Part shown: positions 14,794-22,659 of the stretch, piece after piece
How the letters are laid out: the number at the start of each line of letters is the position of its first letter
Numbering within the stretch: position 1 is the stretch's first letter
Notes under the pieces: generated by a model
Told to the model about the DNA's origin: nothing
The model's input: the letters and a program-made list of their open reading frames with translations, nothing else
Databases searched by the model: none
Position numbers and translations under genes: made by a program
NCBI GenBank assembly: GCA_947303405.1
Contig: CAMYYH010000006.1
Span: forward strand, 1 to 38,896
DNA length: 38,896 nt
Direction of reading: 5' to 3'
Source of the DNA: an uncultured Mycoplasmatota bacterium
GTDB taxonomy: Bacteria; Bacillota_I; Bacilli_A; RF39; UBA660

Positions 14794-16010
14794 TAACTCT
14801 CTCCTTGAAACACATAATTTGAGTTTAAAAAATCTGTTATTTTATGCATATCTACGCAAATAGTGTTATCATCTATTGTTGACAAGAAACTATTAGCAAA
14901 ACTAATAATATATCTTAGTTTATAATTATCTTCTTCATCTATACTCATTTCAGGATTATCTTGTTTATAATCCTTAGCCATAACTTCCTTTACTATAGCT
15001 CTAAGTTTTTTAGAAAAAGCTAGTTGTTCAGGAAAATACTTGTTGATAAATTCGTCGTATTTAGAATCAAACGCTTCTAAATCTTTGGCTCTAGTAGTTC
15101 CTAAACCAAAGGAATAGTTTCTACTTATCATATCAAGAACTGTTTCCCAATCTTTAGAATGATCATATCGACTATACTCAACTAAACCTCTTTTTTCTAA
15201 ACTATCAAAGAATTGTTTTATATTAATGTGAATACGATCTATTGGTACTATATCATGACCATCTTTAGATATCCATTCTCTATCTATATAGGCTACACCT
15301 TGTGGTTTAAAGAATTGTTTCCCATCACAAATGTGGATAGTTATTACTCTATCTGTTATTATCTTTTCTAAAACCCCTTCTACTCTTTCATCTATTTGAT
15401 ATATAACTTTATAGTTACCAAACTCATCGATAGTCTCTTTTATATTAGCTTTAACTATACTTGGATTACGAAATATAGCAAAGAATAAAGATAGAACTGG
15501 ATTATCTGTAGCATAGACATAGCTACCCTTTTGGGCACTCTCATTAGAATGAATTATGTCTAAATTATCAGGACTCCCATGATAAAGAATTCTAGGTACA
15601 TATTCAAATATATCACTATTATCACCTAGTTCTTCTTTTATCTCTTTTATTCTCTTACCACTTTTTCTTAGTTTATTTACTTGTTCTTCTATTGGTAAGA
15701 TTATTCTCATTCTTCTTTCATATTTAGACATTTCTATTCTAAATCTTATATTATAGATAAGATGTTTAAGCTCTAGTAGATATGAGTTTCTTGTAGCAGT
15801 ATTATTTTTAAATAATCTTTTTATCATTTTCGTAAGTTGTTTGTCGATAACTTTTATATCATTTGTCTCCAAACAAAAATAAGACGTAGATGTCCCCATC
15901 CTTGCGTCTTCTTCAATTCCTTTTTCTTTACATATTTTTTTTATAAAAGATAATAAATCTTGTTTAAAGTCATAAGTTGATTGTTGCTCGTATGCACTAT
16001 CAATACTCAT
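14793..16010 (-). CDS. protein with a possible ADP-ribosyltransferase-like fold, unknown function
   Basis: 405 aa, SD AAGGTAG, ATG 16010. Residues 1-135 are helical and basic. Then comes RILYHGSPDNLDII followed by GSYVYATDNPVLSLFF (about 140-185). YHGS plus YVYATxxxxxxxxFA is the arrangement seen in several ART-like families (H-Y-[E] type: His in YHGS, Tyr in the second strand). A later acid that could complete the triad is in VEGVLE or DREW, but this is uncertain. The remaining 180 residues are helical. The gene is coupled to the CAT-like gene. Alternatives: an ART-fold domain without activity, or an unrelated fold with a chance YHGS. Confidence 0.6.
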   Translation of the reverse strand: MSIDSAYEQQSTYDFKQDLLSFIKKICKEKGIEEDARMGTSTSYFCLETNDIKVIDKQLTKMIKRLFKNNTATRNSYLLELKHLIYNIRFRIEMSKYERRMRIILPIEEQVNKLRKSGKRIKEIKEELGDNSDIFEYVPRILYHGSPDNLDIIHSNESAQKGSYVYATDNPVLSLFFAIFRNPSIVKANIKETIDEFGNYKVIYQIDERVEGVLEKIITDRVITIHICDGKQFFKPQGVAYIDREWISKDGHDIVPIDRIHINIKQFFDSLEKRGLVEYSRYDHSKDWETVLDMISRNYSFGLGTTRAKDLEAFDSKYDEFINKYFPEQLAFSKKLRAIVKEVMAKDYKQDNPEMSIDEEDNYKLRYIISFANSFLSTIDDNTICVDMHKITDFLNSNYVFQGES

Positions 16011-16061
16011 TTTAACACTACCTTCTTATCTTAATTATAGCACCATATTTTAAAAGTGGAA

Positions 16062-16096
16062 TAAAAAATTAGAAGAAATTTTTAATCTTCTAATTT
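16062..16096. terminator. terminator with stop codon in its loop
   Basis: AAATTAGAAGA (16066-16076) pairs with TCTTCTAATTT (16086-16096). The TAA of the minus-strand hydrolase (16082-16084) is in the loop and its last codons form one arm. Confidence 0.8.
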
Positions 16097-16669
16097 GTTG
16101 ATTATTCTCCTTAATTCTTCATATATTTCTGGTAGTTCAGTAACTCCATCGTCGGCACTTATATGACCTTTGTTTTTGACTATTATCGTCTTAGCTTTAA
16201 GTAAATCTTTAAATACTTTTTCTTGTTCTAAGGAGACAAAATAGTCGTTGTCAGAAAATATACAGGTAATATTTTGCGTTATTTTGTTAATTTTAGAAAA
16301 ATCTATTGGAGTTTCTAACCAAGGTTTAGCTGTATTATAAGAGTCTTCATTGCTTATAGCATCGGGCAACAAGTCTAACCAGGGTGCTACTAGTAATATA
16401 CCTCCTATTTTACTAATATTCTCATGTTCTAGATATCTAAGTATAGTTTGACAACCAATACTATGACCTACAAAGTAGGTGTTTGTATCTATATAATTAA
16501 CTTGTTCCTTTAGTTCGTTTATCCATTCGTTAATTACGGGATTTTCTGTATTAGGCATATTAAATCTAATTACTTTGTTTTCATTATTACTAATTTTTTT
16601 ATCGAGCCATGGATACCATCCATCATCTTTAGTTCCATCCCAACAATGGACAATAAATATTCTGTTCAT
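16082..16669 (-). CDS. RBBP9/YdeN-family serine hydrolase
   Basis: 195 aa from ATG 16669. The GTG at 16678 is the ribosome-site GTGAT. It begins RIFIVHCWDGTKDDGWYPWL, has the nucleophile elbow GHSIGC (TYFVGHSIGCQTILRYL), a CIFSDNDYFV segment supplying the acid, and KNKGHISADDG with the catalytic His. This is the complete RBBP9/YdeN pattern and length. Members are cytosolic esterases or aminopeptidase-like hydrolases with poorly known substrates. It is unrelated in sequence to the two alpha/beta hydrolase copies nearby except in fold. Confidence 0.9.
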   Translation of the reverse strand: MNRIFIVHCWDGTKDDGWYPWLDKKISNNENKVIRFNMPNTENPVINEWINELKEQVNYIDTNTYFVGHSIGCQTILRYLEHENISKIGGILLVAPWLDLLPDAISNEDSYNTAKPWLETPIDFSKINKITQNITCIFSDNDYFVSLEQEKVFKDLLKAKTIIVKNKGHISADDGVTELPEIYEELRRIINKLED

Positions 16670-16706
16670 TATTATCACCTTACAATATTATTTATAGGAA
16701 AAAGTC

Positions 16707-17873
16707 CTAACTTGCTTTAGAAATTCCTTTTTTTGGGGTTTTTGCGTATTTTAGTACTCTTTCAGGGAACTCACCATCTAAAAGCGTTATCGTTTTTGTT
16801 TTTACTCCTGTAGGCAATAGATTGGTTTTAGGAAGAAGCATTTCACCATTAACCTTTGAAGCATCATTAATCCAAAGATGTTGAGAATGTACTCCCCCAA
16901 AAAAGCGTCGCTTTTGATATTCAATTTGAGAAGATTTAAGAACCATGATACCAGCGTTAATAATAACTGAGTCAGACTCTTTACCAAAGCTAGAATGATT
17001 CATAAAGAGCGTATCCAGCTCAAGATTTATTCTATTCATCGGAAAAGCATCTGTACTTCTTATACGATCATTTTCTAATAACAGAGTCCCCACTCTTCCA
17101 CACAATAAATCTGTGTTATTCATTGGTAAATCCTTTTTCAACAGATAAGAGGTAGTACCAAAAGTGTATTTGTTTTGAGAGAAGCGAGCAGTTCCATACC
17201 ATTCCAAATTAATTCCTCCATTAAAGGTACAATGAGAGAATTCAAGGGTTGATTTAGAATCTGACCTTAAAGCAACGTAACCTTTAAAAGTACAGTTGCG
17301 AAATGAAATGTTAGTATTGCGGGCCCATTCTGAGCAATCAACCAAGCTATAGAAAGTGCAATTTTCAAAAACGATGGTTCCGCTTTGCGAATTAATACTG
17401 ACCACCCCATTAAAACTGCAGTTTGCAAAAAAATCTTTATCTTCTTGAATCAAAATGTTAAGTTCCTTTGCAAAGGTACTACTTGTAAATATACTAGCTT
17501 TATCTGAAGAGTCATTCCCAAAATGGGAAACCAGCTTAGTAGAAGAATAAAAGTTGCTATCAAGAATCTCAGTTACACTTTTATAAGATTGAATACGTGT
17601 ATTATCATTAAAAACGCATCCCTTTAGTATAGTGGTACATTCCGAACTATCTATGTCACATCTATTATCGAAAGTTACACTTCTAATATTGTATATTAAT
17701 GGTCCTTCTTTTATTTCCAAGTTATTTGTAGGCAGCCAATTATAAAAAGATAAGTACCTTTGTGAAACAAGGAATTCTTCTATATTACTCTGTGTAAGAT
17801 ATACAATATTGGCATCATTAACATGATATATTTCCCATTTTGGCTTTTTTGTTTCTTTTAGTGTTTCACTCAT
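16707..17873 (-). CDS. predicted right-handed beta-helix protein, unknown function
   Basis: 388 aa, SD GGGGGA. There is no signal peptide. The first residues (SETLKETKKPKWEIYHVNDA) look cytosolic. From about residue 70 to 240 short degenerate repeats recur around Cys-x-Phe: KGCVFNDN, ANCSFNGV, ENCTFYSL, RNCTFKGY, SHCTFNGG, each about 20-25 residues apart. The regular spacing of small, hydrophobic and Phe residues indicates a parallel beta-helix. The last 100 residues continue with IINAGIMVLKSSQIEY-like strands. Codon use looks less AT-extreme than in the membrane genes nearby. Function is unknown. Confidence 0.65.
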   Translation of the reverse strand: MSETLKETKKPKWEIYHVNDANIVYLTQSNIEEFLVSQRYLSFYNWLPTNNLEIKEGPLIYNIRSVTFDNRCDIDSSECTTILKGCVFNDNTRIQSYKSVTEILDSNFYSSTKLVSHFGNDSSDKASIFTSSTFAKELNILIQEDKDFFANCSFNGVVSINSQSGTIVFENCTFYSLVDCSEWARNTNISFRNCTFKGYVALRSDSKSTLEFSHCTFNGGINLEWYGTARFSQNKYTFGTTSYLLKKDLPMNNTDLLCGRVGTLLLENDRIRSTDAFPMNRINLELDTLFMNHSSFGKESDSVIINAGIMVLKSSQIEYQKRRFFGGVHSQHLWINDASKVNGEMLLPKTNLLPTGVKTKTITLLDGEFPERVLKYAKTPKKGISKAS

Positions 17874-17907
17874 GATTTTTCCCCCAAATCGATTTTATAA
17901 TAACATA

Positions 17908-18398
17908 TTAATATATAAGTTGTATATAATTATTTTTATTGTTTTGGTTATTATTTTTTTCGGCTAATTCTTCTAATAGTTTTATCAATATATTATAGAT
18001 TTTACCCATGAACTAATATAGGTTATCTCATTTACTGTATGATAGTTTTCTACAGTAGATCCAATAGATATGACATCTATATTACCGATACTATCTTTAA
18101 TAGTTACACATTCTAAGCCGCCTTGATCTATTCCTTCTTTAGAAAAATCGTGGTTGCTTTCTTTGGTTTTTACACAAACCATATCTAGATGAGCTTGGAT
18201 AGCTATAGATTCTCCTTTTATATTACCTTGTTTCTTAATTAGAACATTATTATAAGAGTCTTTATAACAATATAAATTATTATCACAGGCTATATTTATA
18301 AAGAAGTTAGCTATTCCCTCCTCATTACCTGATTGGCGAGGTATCTTAGATATTCTTAAGAAATTATTAACTAGTGTTTCTTTAATATTATTTATCAT
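17908..18398 (-). pseudogene. pepD: pepD remnant: internal deletion plus C-terminal frameshift
   Basis: The readable ORF (137 aa, 17985-18398, SD GAAGTGAT) starts like a cytosolic M20 aminoacyl-histidine dipeptidase: FLRISKIPRQSGNEEGIANF, DSYNNVLIKKQ, IQAHLDMVC with the metal-binding HxD, and THDF-like NHDF. At about residue 85 it jumps directly to the family's C-terminal end: GGLEC (normally HAGLECG), IDVISIGSTVENYHTVNE, ISSWVK. The middle, roughly 350 residues with the remaining metal ligands and the lid domain, is missing. After ISSWVKSIIY a TGA (17985-17987) stops translation. A shifted frame continues LIKLLEELAEKN, the typical last helix, to a TAA at 17908-17910. It is therefore non-functional as a peptidase. 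Confidence 0.85.
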
Positions 18399-18415
18399 AT
18401 TATCACTTCATGCTA

Positions 18416-18637
18416 TCAATTTACTGTTTTAGCTATGCCTTCTACTATTTCTACATTAGGAAGTTTTAAAAATAATTCGGTAGGTAGAGATATCTTCGAT
18501 TTAACGAGTCCTCCGCCTATTATTATTTGTTTTTGTTCCTCTTTGTTTTCCCAATCGTTAACAAAATCATAGATACAAGTAGGAACTAATTCTTTATTAT
18601 CTATAATGGGATTAAATTCTAATTTGCCTATTATCAT
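18416..18637 (-). CDS. short unrecognised ORF, possibly a gene fragment
   Basis: 73 aa from ATG 18637, or 83 aa from ATG 18667, which lies inside the end of the upstream hydrolase. Neither start has a well-spaced SD: AAAGG is 14 nt before 18637. Composition is protein-like (IYDFVNDWENKEEQKQIII, GGGLVKSKISLPTELFLKLP) with no membrane segment. It sits between a duplicated hydrolase and a pepD remnant. A truncated 3' part of a larger gene is therefore as likely as an intact small protein. I do not recognise it. Confidence 0.45.
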   Translation of the reverse strand: MIIGKLEFNPIIDNKELVPTCIYDFVNDWENKEEQKQIIIGGGLVKSKISLPTELFLKLPNVEIVEGIAKTVN

Positions 18638-18645
18638 ATTATTAC

Positions 18646-19506
18646 TCAGTACCTTTCTTTTAACCATTCTAATATTAGATTACTTACTTCTAATTCTTTA
18701 TTATGATAGAAATGATCTGTGTTATCTATAGTTTGATAAGTAAAATCATTACAACTTATAGCTTTTTCTTTTAATATGTCTAGATGATGGTAGTTTTCTG
18801 TTTCATTAGAACCAGAAAATGTAAGAATGGGAATGTCTAAACTAGCAAATTGTTCCCATTTATTAGAATAATTCATAACTGGTAAGTTATCTACATTAGA
18901 ATCTTTGTTATACCAATTATAATATGTTTGGGAACTCATATACATATAGTCTTCTATTATATTACTAAGTAGTTTGGTGCCATTTCCTTTATCAATATTA
19001 TCTTTAGCTTCTTTTATTAGTTCTTTATAATCATTTTGTTTTAGTAGATGAAGGCCAACCATATCAGGAGCACTACCAAGTATCATACCTACTATATTAG
19101 GATGTTTCTTGTAGTAATAATAGATTAGTTTATTACAGCCATAACTATGTCCCATTAATACTATTTTCTTGTACCCTAACTCAAGAGCTTTATCAATAAC
19201 TAAATCAATATCTATTAGACAATCTTCAAATATTTCATACATACAGCCACATCTTATATACGTACCATCTCTTTTTAGTATGTCATTTTCAATAGAATAG
19301 CCCCTATTGTGTTCATATATAAAACCAATATTATTGTTAGATAGTAGTTTGCCACATTCGATAGTAAAGTAATTATCTATTATTGTTTGACACATACCAT
19401 GTATAAAAATAACACATAAATCTTTATCTTGGCTATTAAAATGGACCATTGGTAAACGTAAACCATCGGCTGTATATGCATCATTTATAAACTCTATATT
19501 ATTCAT
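18646..19506 (-). CDS. alpha/beta hydrolase (copy 2)
   Basis: 286 aa from ATG 19506. ATG 19512 is too close to SD GGAGGA. It carries the same catalytic layout as the gene at 8136: VIFIHGMCQT, LMGHSYGCNKLIYYYYKK with the nucleophile Ser, and DNTDHFYHNK with the His. Long blocks are identical between the copies, for example CGCMYEIFEDC and NIIEDYMYMSS. Differences are spread over the whole length, so the duplication is not very recent. This copy has a clean start codon, unlike copy 1. An extended -10 (TGA-TATAAA) lies upstream on the minus strand. The substrate is unknown. Confidence 0.9.
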   Translation of the reverse strand: MNNIEFINDAYTADGLRLPMVHFNSQDKDLCVIFIHGMCQTIIDNYFTIECGKLLSNNNIGFIYEHNRGYSIENDILKRDGTYIRCGCMYEIFEDCLIDIDLVIDKALELGYKKIVLMGHSYGCNKLIYYYYKKHPNIVGMILGSAPDMVGLHLLKQNDYKELIKEAKDNIDKGNGTKLLSNIIEDYMYMSSQTYYNWYNKDSNVDNLPVMNYSNKWEQFASLDIPILTFSGSNETENYHHLDILKEKAISCNDFTYQTIDNTDHFYHNKELEVSNLILEWLKERY

Positions 19507-19564
19507 ATACATTCCTCCATTGATTTATTTATATCATAGTTTTAAGTGGTATTAAAGTAGATAT

Positions 19565-19603
19565 AAAAAAAGAATTTAAGTAATAACCTTAAATTCTTTT
19601 TTT
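19565..19603. terminator. strong bidirectional terminator overlapping the 951-aa gene end
   Basis: A 16-bp perfect stem (19565-19580 with 19588-19603), A7 on one side and T7 on the other. The last codons and TAA (19589-19591) of the 951-aa gene lie in one arm. Confidence 0.9.
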
Positions 19604-22444
19604 GTGAACTAAACTTGGTATAGAAAGTGTTGTTGATTCAGCAACTAAACCCATCCCCACTATTGTATTAACGAAATCATCAACGTCAAGAGTATAATCT
19701 TGTGCCATTGCTTGCATCCTTTTTACAAAATCTGTTATATACTCTATAGCTATAGCTTTTTCTATTGGGTTACAGTTAGCCATTAGAGCAAGCGCTGTAT
19801 TTCTAATGTAATCAGCATCGTTAATTGTTGTTACCTTAGCAATCATTTCTATTTTTTCTTTCACTTTTTGATGGTGTTCAGAAGTAAAGGCCTCTGAATC
19901 AATCAAAGCTAATATCGATTTTTTGAATTTTACAGTTTCTCTTATGGTAGTATGTATGGCGGCCTTTAGATCCTCCCATTGTTGTTCATACATTTGAGGT
20001 TGTGTAATATCAAATTCATCATTAAAGTATTTTGCTAACTCGTTATTCATGTAAACGGCTTCTATTTTATCATTAGCAGTCCTTATACGTTCATCAAGTA
20101 TTTCTTCGTTGTTAAGAGCAAACTTTGTTTTAGCAAGGGGACTACACCTCAATATAGCATTCATCAAAGCTAATCTTTCTATTTGATTTAAATCAGAAAT
20201 TGGTAGCAAATGATAAAATCTTTTTAATAATCTTATATTGTCCCCACGATTTTCTCTATTTGCAAATAATCTTTGTATTTGTGGATTATACATTTCCTTA
20301 ACATATTGTGTTAAATGTCTAAGTATTTTTAAAAAATGAGCTATCTCAACATATAGATTTATAGGGTCAATTATTACTCCTTTTTCGGCATCATAATATG
20401 GAGATGAAAGAACTATTTCTTTTAGTTTAGGTGGTAGTCCTTCAGGAAGAGTATAACTAATAGGTGTATTAGGAGTTTTTATTTCTTTATATTGAAGTTC
20501 GCCTAATTCTTTAAATAAATCTGTTACCCGAGATATGCTAGTTTGTTCAACTCTTAAATTTCGAATAAGATTCAACGGTATTGTTTCTGGATTAGCTATT
20601 TTAGAAGCTAATAGCTGGCTATTGCTAGGTCTTATACTATTAGCCAAAGCACAATCATTATTAGTATAGTTTATTCTATTTTCTAGATCTTTTATCTCTT
20701 CTATATGAGGAATATGAGCAATTAGGAATTCTCTTATTTCTCTTGGATTACCATTTTCGAGAACATTTAACAATTCCCTAGCATCAGCAAGGTCTTTAAC
20801 ATCCTTTTCGTTCCCCTCTTTACTTAAAGCCTCTATTCTTTCTTTAGTACCTTTTATTAACAGTGGTTTTACTTCTTCGATTAGGGCATTTGAAGAACCT
20901 TTTATTAACAAGTAGGTTGGGCACCAGTCTAATCCTTCAAATAAAGCAGCTTCTTTTAACTGTAATACTCTTCGTTGAAATTCTATATATTCATTATCAA
21001 TTAAACTATTCTTTCCTAGATCTTCTAAGTGAGTTGCGGCTGTATTAATATTATTACGTTCTAACCCAACTATTATTTTAAAATCATCTATAGTTACGTC
21101 ATTTTTAATTTGGGTTAAACACCTTATAATCCCTTGAATGTCACCCTTCGTGCCTATTCTAGAAAGAGCATGTAATTTAACTTTTCTAATAACTTCTGCT
21201 AGATAAGCTTTAGCAAGCAGCTCTATTAAGAAAGAAGGGTTATTTTGAAGACCATTGCTCATATCTCTTATAACCTTGCTAGAAATAGTATCTCTTGCGT
21301 GTAACATGGAGGAAATATTTTCAACAATTCTTCTCATTTCTTGCCAGTTTTTGTAGGCATAGGTTTGGGAACTCTCCGAAAGCAGCTTGCATCCTTCTAA
21401 CCAAGTGGTATTACTATGAATAGCTCCATATACACTATTAGAATCTTGTATTGGGCCAAGCCATTCCTCTAGCGCCTTATCCGCCTCTTGATACCATTTT
21501 AAGACCTGCTCAAAACCATCTTTAATGACTTCTTTTTTGCGGCGTCTGTTTTGGAATATGTATAGAGGGCTTTCTAAGAATTTTTTTGTATCTTTTTGTA
21601 GTTTATCTCTATGAAAGTCGAGTAAAAAAGTAGCGTCTGTTTCCAAATTAATTTTATCTTTATCTTCAATATATGAGCTTAGTCTCTCCAGTTTGCCAAT
21701 TATATACTCAGCAGCCAGCTTCTTTGTTACGTCTTCAAATCTTCTAAATAGGTTTTCCATTTTCGAACGCAACCCTTTAACCTTCATAAGAGAATGAGTT
21801 TCTGCATCATAGTAAATGGAATCATACAACTCATTTAATATGATTGGAGATAATCCGTTTTGTTCTACCCTTATCATTCCATTTTCAGCATCGCGACATA
21901 TGCCCTTCATTTCCTCTAGTGATTTATAAAAATCGTTTAATAGTTTTATTATAAAATCCATTTTTGATCCGTTAATAGTATTAGAAGTCAAACTATCATC
22001 AGTTTTAGCCTTATCATCAAAGGCACCCATATTCATTTCTGCAAAGGCGGCAATCATTGTACTAGGATTCTTTTGGGATTCTTCTAGTATTGTGGCTAGT
22101 TCCTCGTGATAAGGGATTAAAGAAAGAAGTTGTTTTTTTATTTCAGCATTTGGTAAAGAACTCATATTTGCTAAAAACGAATCATTTAATTCTTTTTTTA
22201 CCTCTTCTATTTCTGTATCTGACAGGTTTTGAATTCTTACATATATAGGAAGCCATACCATGTTTTTTAAAGATAATTTTTCATAGTTTAATAGCTGTAG
22301 TTGTAATTGTAAGCTCTCATTACTAGGATTTTCTTTAAGACGTGATTGAACTGATGCAATCGCTTGTTCAAAGGTTCGAATTTCATTAATTATGCTCTCA
22401 ATATATTGTTGAATTGGTATAATTTTGGGGTTAGTAGTACTCAT
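19589..22444 (-). CDS. large helical repeat-module protein (951 aa), unknown family
   Basis: 951 aa, soluble, almost entirely predicted helix, with no signal peptide, membrane segment or nucleotide motif. Two copies of a module can be seen by three landmarks in the same order. Module 1 has NMVWLPIYVRI (61-71), LSLIPYHEEL (107-116) and GLSPIILNELYDSIYYDAE (197-215). Module 2 has LDWCPTYLLI (505-514), LIAHIPHIEEI (574-584) and GLPPKLKEIVLSSPYYDAE (669-687). A third copy is in the neighbouring 556-aa protein. The C-termini of both proteins also look related (LAKYFNDEFDI versus VYDYFGYRVDL). The protein has its own promoter and terminator. Codon use is less AT-extreme than in adjacent membrane genes. 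The function is unknown. The modular form suggests a scaffold or binding protein, which is inference only. Confidence 0.75.
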   Translation of the reverse strand: MSTTNPKIIPIQQYIESIINEIRTFEQAIASVQSRLKENPSNESLQLQLQLLNYEKLSLKNMVWLPIYVRIQNLSDTEIEEVKKELNDSFLANMSSLPNAEIKKQLLSLIPYHEELATILEESQKNPSTMIAAFAEMNMGAFDDKAKTDDSLTSNTINGSKMDFIIKLLNDFYKSLEEMKGICRDAENGMIRVEQNGLSPIILNELYDSIYYDAETHSLMKVKGLRSKMENLFRRFEDVTKKLAAEYIIGKLERLSSYIEDKDKINLETDATFLLDFHRDKLQKDTKKFLESPLYIFQNRRRKKEVIKDGFEQVLKWYQEADKALEEWLGPIQDSNSVYGAIHSNTTWLEGCKLLSESSQTYAYKNWQEMRRIVENISSMLHARDTISSKVIRDMSNGLQNNPSFLIELLAKAYLAEVIRKVKLHALSRIGTKGDIQGIIRCLTQIKNDVTIDDFKIIVGLERNNINTAATHLEDLGKNSLIDNEYIEFQRRVLQLKEAALFEGLDWCPTYLLIKGSSNALIEEVKPLLIKGTKERIEALSKEGNEKDVKDLADARELLNVLENGNPREIREFLIAHIPHIEEIKDLENRINYTNNDCALANSIRPSNSQLLASKIANPETIPLNLIRNLRVEQTSISRVTDLFKELGELQYKEIKTPNTPISYTLPEGLPPKLKEIVLSSPYYDAEKGVIIDPINLYVEIAHFLKILRHLTQYVKEMYNPQIQRLFANRENRGDNIRLLKRFYHLLPISDLNQIERLALMNAILRCSPLAKTKFALNNEEILDERIRTANDKIEAVYMNNELAKYFNDEFDITQPQMYEQQWEDLKAAIHTTIRETVKFKKSILALIDSEAFTSEHHQKVKEKIEMIAKVTTINDADYIRNTALALMANCNPIEKAIAIEYITDFVKRMQAMAQDYTLDVDDFVNTIVGMGLVAESTTLSIPSLVHKKRI

Positions 22445-22481
22445 CTCTCTCTCTCTTTTCTATCACTTATATCTTCAGCTC

Positions 22482-22519
22482 GGTAGATATTATATATCTA
22501 TAACAATTATTTGTCTACC
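22482..22519 (-). promoter_or_regulatory. promoter of the 951-aa gene with flanking dyad
   Basis: On the minus strand TAGACA (22517-22512), 17 nt, TATAAT (22494-22489). An inverted repeat, GGTAGA (22482-22487) with TCTACC (22514-22519), brackets the promoter and could be an operator. The same TAGACA-N17-TATAAT promoter precedes the 556-aa gene. Confidence 0.65.
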
Positions 22520-22561
22520 AATAATATCGTATATTAAGGAAGCAATTATTATGAGAAATTC

Positions 22562-22588
22562 AAAAAACGCAATTAATTTTGCGTTTTT
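22562..22588. terminator. terminator after the 556-aa gene
   Basis: AAAAACGCAA (22563-22572), 6-nt loop, TTGCGTTTTT (22579-22588). It separates the transcripts of the two related genes. Confidence 0.85.
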
Positions 22589-22659
22589 GACTATTGTTTC
22601 AATATATCACTAATTATGCTTCATAACTCTCATCCATTTATGGGTGATTTTAATATATA

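Noticed and set aside
18416-18667. Antitoxin-like small gene after hydrolase copy 2
   Set aside because: No toxin partner, no recognisable fold and poor ribosome sites. A fragment is at least as likely.
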